In this document: positions 7,521-12,861 of the stretch, piece after piece
How positions within the stretch are numbered: position 1 is the stretch's first letter
How the letters are laid out: each line of letters starts with the position of its first letter
DNA from: a bacterium
GTDB taxonomy: Bacteria > SZUA-79 > Acidulodesulfobacterales > Acidulodesulfobacteraceae
DNA length: 12,861 nucleotides
Direction of reading: 5' to 3'
NCBI GenBank assembly: GCA_021828445.1
Contig: JAJZJD010000021.1
Location: 1 to 12,861 of the forward strand
Notes under the pieces: model-generated
Told to the model about the DNA's origin: nothing
What the model saw: the letters and a program-made list of their open reading frames with translations, nothing else
Databases searched by the model: none
Made by a program: the position numbers and the translations under genes

Positions 7521-7578
7521 AGTTTGTCTTGGTTTTAAGAAAAATTTATATATTTATATTTTTATATCTATAACTTTA

Positions 7579-9063
7579 TTACTCCGAATATGCCAGATAC
7601 AGTTTCATATTTCCCCTTCTTATGTAGAAAAGAAACTGCTTCGATTTCTCCGCCCTGCTTATATCGTTCAAATACCCGCCGATACCGTTGACCGTCCGAT
7701 GGTTTATCGACTCTATAACGTCTCCGGGCATTATGCCCATTCTCTGTCCTGCTCCGCCGGGTATAACTTTAGACACTATAACTCCGTGGTGAACGTTTTG
7801 TATTCCGTAGCTCTGCATGTTTTGAGGGGTAAGCGGCACTACCGTAATGCCTAATTTCTTAGCCGAAACTTTCTGAGTTTTTTCGTTAAAAGAATTTTTA
7901 GGGCTCTTCCAGTTTCCGACCGTTATCGTAAGCATTTCTTTTTTGCCGTTCCTGATAATTTCGATAGGAACGGTTTTTCCCGGTTTTATATTTCCCACTA
8001 ACCATGGGAGCTGGGACATCTCCCTGACTTCTTTACCGTTAAATTTTATTATTACGTCGCCGCTCCTCAATCCGGCTTTTGCCGCAGGACCGTCAGGAAT
8101 AACCGAAGATACTAATGCCCCGCGTGAAGTTTCAAGATTGAACGCTTTTTTGAGGGCGGGCGATATTTTTTGTATTTCTATTCCGAGCCATCCCCTGGTA
8201 ATTTTGCCCGTTTCAAGTTCAGGGAGAACCTCTTTTACTACGTTTACCGGTATAGAAAATCCTATCCCCTGCGCTCCTTTTATAATGGCGGTATTTATGC
8301 CTATAACCTGCCCTTTCATATTTATTAGAGGACCTCCGCTGTTTCCGGGATTAATCGCCGCATTCGTTTGTATAAAATCTTCGTACGGACCTCCTATGGC
8401 TCTGCCTTTAGCGCTTATTATCCCGTTGGTAACAGTCCACCCTAATCCGAAAGGATTGCCTATCGCAAGAACCCATTCGCCTATCTGCGACTTGTTGGAA
8501 TCGCCGAGAATGGCGGCGGGAAGATTATCGCCGTCGTTTATTTTCAAAAGAGCAAGGTCAACCTGCGGGTCTTTACCGATAACCTTCGCCTTGAACGTTT
8601 TTCCGTTGGAAAGCTTGACGTATATTTTTGTTGCGCCGTTTATAACATGGTTATTGGTGATTATATATCCGTTTTTACTGATAATTACGCCCGAACCTAA
8701 GCTTTCTTCGGTATAACCGCTCTGCGGAACGTTATTAAAAAAATTTTTGAAAAAGTTCCCGAAGGGATTAGGTTGATTTCCAAAAGGACTCCGATACATT
8801 TGAAACGGTCCGCTTTTTACTTTTTGGGTCGTCCTGATGTTTACGATAAACGGCTTGTCCTGTTTTATCAATGCGATAAAATTGCTTGGACCGTTCTGCG
8901 CCGGCATCGCGGAATCTTTTGTAGTATAAATTACGGGCGCGCTTCCATCAGCCATAGATTTTTTAAATAAATGCAGATTTGCAGTAATTATTATCCCTGC
9001 TATTATTCCGATTAGCACCGCAACTCCGGCGCCTATAATTTTTGAATCAGATTTTAAACCCAT
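7579..9063 (-). CDS. degP: HtrA/DegP-family periplasmic serine protease with two PDZ domains
   Basis: This is an envelope quality-control protease/chaperone acting on misfolded periplasmic proteins. The 494-residue protein begins with a short charged stretch and one hydrophobic helix (about 9-30). No obvious signal-peptidase site follows, so it is probably membrane-anchored. A Phe/Asn/Pro-rich linker (about 85-115) corresponds to the LA-loop region. The trypsin-like domain has the full triad: H139 in ITNNHV, D169 in QVDLALLKI and S242 in NPGNSGGPL. PDZ1 spans about 288-383, starting GWLGIEIQKI, and PDZ2 about 401-490. The start is supported by AGGAG 10 nt upstream of the ATG. The gene lies 235 bp after clpB, behind its own sigma-54-type promoter and tandem dyads, and ends in a strong terminator. 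It therefore looks like a single-gene regulated unit. It could equally be named degQ or htrA. Confidence 0.95.
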   Translation of the reverse strand: MGLKSDSKIIGAGVAVLIGIIAGIIITANLHLFKKSMADGSAPVIYTTKDSAMPAQNGPSNFIALIKQDKPFIVNIRTTQKVKSGPFQMYRSPFGNQPNPFGNFFKNFFNNVPQSGYTEESLGSGVIISKNGYIITNNHVINGATKIYVKLSNGKTFKAKVIGKDPQVDLALLKINDGDNLPAAILGDSNKSQIGEWVLAIGNPFGLGWTVTNGIISAKGRAIGGPYEDFIQTNAAINPGNSGGPLINMKGQVIGINTAIIKGAQGIGFSIPVNVVKEVLPELETGKITRGWLGIEIQKISPALKKAFNLETSRGALVSSVIPDGPAAKAGLRSGDVIIKFNGKEVREMSQLPWLVGNIKPGKTVPIEIIRNGKKEMLTITVGNWKSPKNSFNEKTQKVSAKKLGITVVPLTPQNMQSYGIQNVHHGVIVSKVIPGGAGQRMGIMPGDVIESINHRTVNGIGGYLNDISRAEKSKQFLFYIRRGNMKLYLAYSE

Positions 9064-9114
9064 AATCTAGAAACTCCTATTTTTTGATTATTTTAATTAC
9101 TTATTTTTATATGA

Positions 9115-9131
9115 TGCAATAATAATGCCAA
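9115..9131 (-). promoter_or_regulatory. Sigma-54 (RpoN) -24/-12 promoter of degP
   Basis: The minus strand reads TTGGCATTATTATTGCA against the consensus YTGGCACGRNNNTTGCW. Every constrained position matches except CG to TT at positions 7-8. The invariant GG and GC are exactly 10 nt apart. The predicted start is near 9104, giving a leader of about 40 nt with an AGGAG ribosome-binding site. The tandem dyads at 9213-9251 lie at enhancer distance. A weaker sigma-70-like pair (TTGCCA, 15 nt, TATAAT; 9152-9178) also exists and could give basal expression. Confidence 0.7.
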
Positions 9132-9212
9132 AAAATATAATTTTTAAAAACATTATACTTTCAAGCATTATATGGCAATATTTAATTTTTATAAGATTTT
9201 ATTTATTATCGT

Positions 9213-9251
9213 TTTGTCATTACGACAAATATTGCTTTGTCATTACGACAA
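9213..9251. promoter_or_regulatory. Tandem operator dyads upstream of degP (putative enhancer/UAS)
   Basis: Two identical 16-base copies of TTTGTCATTACGACAA lie at 9213-9228 and 9236-9251. Each holds the inverted repeat TTGTC-ATTAC-GACAA, and the copies repeat every 23 bp, about two helical turns. Relative to the predicted sigma-54 start they are centred near -117 and -140. This is a typical position and layout for a dimeric enhancer-binding protein. The motif is not CIRCE, CtsR or HspR, and I do not recognise its regulator. I found no further copy in the window. Confidence 0.75.
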
Positions 9252-9298
9252 TAAATAAAGGGACCAGATTTATTTTATTTTAATAGTCTTTTAGCCTG

Positions 9299-11914
<2,616 letters not shown>

Positions 11915-11939
11915 AAAAATATATCACCTCTTTATTCCT

Positions 11940-12350
11940 TTATTTTTTCTCGGAAATATAAGCCATTCTGAGGTCATATAAAACGTTTTCTATGAGCTTG
12001 GCTTCATTTTCGTCAAGATTGCCTTTAGTCTTTTTAGAGAGCATATCTATTGTGTCTATGAGGTATTTTGCAGTGCCTACATCTTTCTCATACTTTTTAG
12101 ATATCGGATTCGGTATTTTCCCCAGAAAAAGCAAAGCCTGCGTATTCAACGAGTAAATAAAAGTCGCAAAATCCGCCTCGAAATTAGGAATTTCGGCGTT
12201 AGGCGCCGCCTGCGCTTCCTCCGTTTCTTTTTCTATTTCCGCCTGCTTCGCTTCGATTCCTTCTTTAACCCCGCTTTCGCTTTCGGAGTCGGAACCTGCA
12301 ACTTTTCTTTTATCTACAACCTTAAACGATTTCCCGTTTTCTTCAGACAT
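11940..12350 (-). CDS. DUF1844 family protein
   Basis: This is a 136-residue cytosolic protein with no predicted membrane segment. It starts with the family's SFKVVDKRKV (8-17), followed by an acidic, low-complexity linker (about 19-55). The conserved DUF1844 core runs from about 58 to 132: FATFIYSLNTQALLFLGKIP, then TAKYLIDTIDMLSKKTKGNL and ENVLYDLRMAYI. The family has no established biochemical function. The ATG overlaps the upstream Hsp100 stop by 8 bp (ATGTCTGA), which implies translational coupling, yet it also has a very strong ribosome-binding site, AAGGAGGAG (12357-12366). Its position between two Hsp100 genes suggests a link to protein quality control, perhaps as an adaptor; that is inference only. 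Confidence 0.88.
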   Translation of the reverse strand: MSEENGKSFKVVDKRKVAGSDSESESGVKEGIEAKQAEIEKETEEAQAAPNAEIPNFEADFATFIYSLNTQALLFLGKIPNPISKKYEKDVGTAKYLIDTIDMLSKKTKGNLDENEAKLIENVLYDLRMAYISEKK

Positions 12351-12861
12351 AATCAGACTCCTCCTTGTATTTTTCCTTTCCGTTTTTACTCTTTTTTAAG
12401 ATATCCTTTTCTGTATTTTTATTTGCGTTAACGACAATTTCGCCCCCGGAAAGTTCCGCGGTAAATATATCGCCTTCTTTCCATTTTAGCGTTAACGGAA
12501 CTTTAATAACGTCGTCTATGGTGCGCTTGAGAAACCTTGCTCCGAATTTTGTGCTGTAACCGGTTTCCACGAGCTTATCTAAAGCATCGCCGGTTACCGT
12601 CACCTCTTTTCCGTGTTCCGCCATAGTCTTATTTATAGTTTCTATGTGCATTAACGCTATCTCCTTAACCTCTTCTTTAGTGAGAGGCGAGAATATGACT
12701 ATATCGTCTATCCTGTTTATAAATTCCGGCGAAAAAAAGTTTTCTATTTCTTTATTTATGGTTCCCTTCAGCGATTTAACAATGTCGCTTGATTCGATAA
12801 AACCCAGCGGCTTTGTGAATTTTGAAAATTCATGTGAACCGAGATTTGAAGTCATAATAAT
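12343..12861 (-). CDS. ClpA/ClpC-type Hsp100 unfoldase, C-terminal fragment (5' end off the window)
   Basis: The frame is open to the right edge and reads Ile-Ile-Met-Thr-Ser-Asn. The ATG at 12853-12855 is therefore the internal sensor-1 strand of an AAA+ domain, not a start. About 172 residues are visible. After MTSNLGS comes KPLGF, with LGF about 12 residues past sensor 1, where ClpA and ClpC carry their ClpP-docking [LIV]G[FL] loop. Then come FFSPEFINRIDDIVIF (Arg finger region), the helical D2-small domain, GARFLKR (sensor 2) and a Lys-rich tail. ClpB lacks this loop, so this is best read as a ClpP-partner unfoldase, ClpA- or ClpC-like. The N-terminal domains needed to tell these apart are missing. 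It overlaps the DUF1844 gene by 8 bp and heads the run DUF1844-clpB. Confidence 0.88.
   Translation of the reverse strand: MIMTSNLGSHEFSKFTKPLGFIESSDIVKSLKGTINKEIENFFSPEFINRIDDIVIFSPLTKEEVKEIALMHIETINKTMAEHGKEVTVTGDALDKLVETGYSTKFGARFLKRTIDDVIKVPLTLKWKEGDIFTAELSGGEIVVNANKNTEKDILKKSKNGKEKYKEESDYV

Noticed and set aside
7943..8716. Long plus-strand open frame of 257 codons opposite degP
   Set aside because: It lies entirely antisense to the protease and PDZ regions, shows no recognisable domain, and is explained by codon bias on the coding strand. The same applies to plus-strand frames opposite ubiD (4086-4661), ubiX (2452-2985) and clpB (10218-10835).
9152..9178. Sigma-70 promoter TTGCCA-N15-TATAAT before degP
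   Set aside because: The 15-nt spacing is short and the region is AT-rich. It may give basal expression, but the sigma-54 element is a much better match, so it was not listed as a feature.
9213..9251. The two repeats as a minimal CRISPR array or terminator
   Set aside because: The spacer is only 7 bp, there are just two copies and no cas genes. Neither hairpin is followed by a T-tract. An operator pair fits better.
9253..9275. Inverted repeat AAATAAA...TTTATTT downstream of clpB as a terminator
   Set aside because: The stem is all A/T and only 7 bp, with no clear U-tract on the minus strand. It is expected by chance in this AT-rich gap, so the end of the clpB transcript is left unassigned.
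11915..11939. Heat-shock control site (CIRCE or similar) directly before clpB
   Set aside because: The 25 nt gap holds only a ribosome-binding site, with no inverted repeat and no promoter hexamers.
12853..12855. ATG as the start of a small 170-residue protein
   Set aside because: The frame continues upstream to the edge with Ile-Ile, completing the AAA+ sensor-1 strand. This Met is internal.

Overview
All genes in this window lie on the minus strand, so transcription runs from high to low coordinates. The DNA is AT-rich, and the coding density is high with short intergenic gaps. The gene content suggests a low-GC, Gram-negative, probably anaerobic or microaerophilic bacterium. It has a futalosine-type menaquinone route rather than a classical Men operon, a selenocysteine elongation factor, a sigma-54-type promoter, a CarD-family regulator and a DUF1844 protein. 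That mix is common in Deltaproteobacteria-like and neighbouring phyla. The exact lineage cannot be fixed from the window, and this placement is inference.

The right side (about 7440-12861) is a protein quality-control block. In transcription order it holds the C-terminal end of a ClpA/ClpC-type Hsp100 unfoldase that carries a ClpP-docking LGF tripeptide, a DUF1844 protein overlapping it by 8 bp, full-length ClpB, and then a 235 bp regulatory gap. The gap is followed by a membrane-anchored HtrA/DegP protease that ends in a strong intrinsic terminator. The gap holds a near-consensus sigma-54 (-24/-12) promoter. It also holds two identical dyads (TTGTC-N5-GACAA, 23 bp apart) centred about 117 and 140 bp upstream of the predicted start, where enhancer-binding activators normally bind. 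The degP 3' UTR could release a small RNA: a short hairpin, a single-stranded UCCUCCU linker and the terminator hairpin.

The middle and left (1-7417) begin with selB, which stands alone between the degP terminator and a short AT-rich gap. A compact cluster follows: ubiD-ubiA-ubiX-mqnE, with gaps of 6 nt and 6 nt and then an overlap. These encode the decarboxylase, prenyltransferase, flavin-prenyltransferase and radical-SAM steps of menaquinone synthesis by the futalosine pathway. UbiX supplies the prenylated FMN cofactor that UbiD needs, and UbiA attaches the polyprenyl tail. The run continues after 34 nt into carD, and then a PIN/TRAM (YacL-like) membrane protein that runs off the left edge.

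Translation signals differ between the blocks. carD, degP, clpB and the DUF1844 gene have clear Shine-Dalgarno sequences. ubiD, ubiA, ubiX, selB and the PIN/TRAM gene have weak or no recognisable ones. No stretch over 300 bases lacks a gene, and I see no tRNA, rRNA, insertion sequence or CRISPR array.
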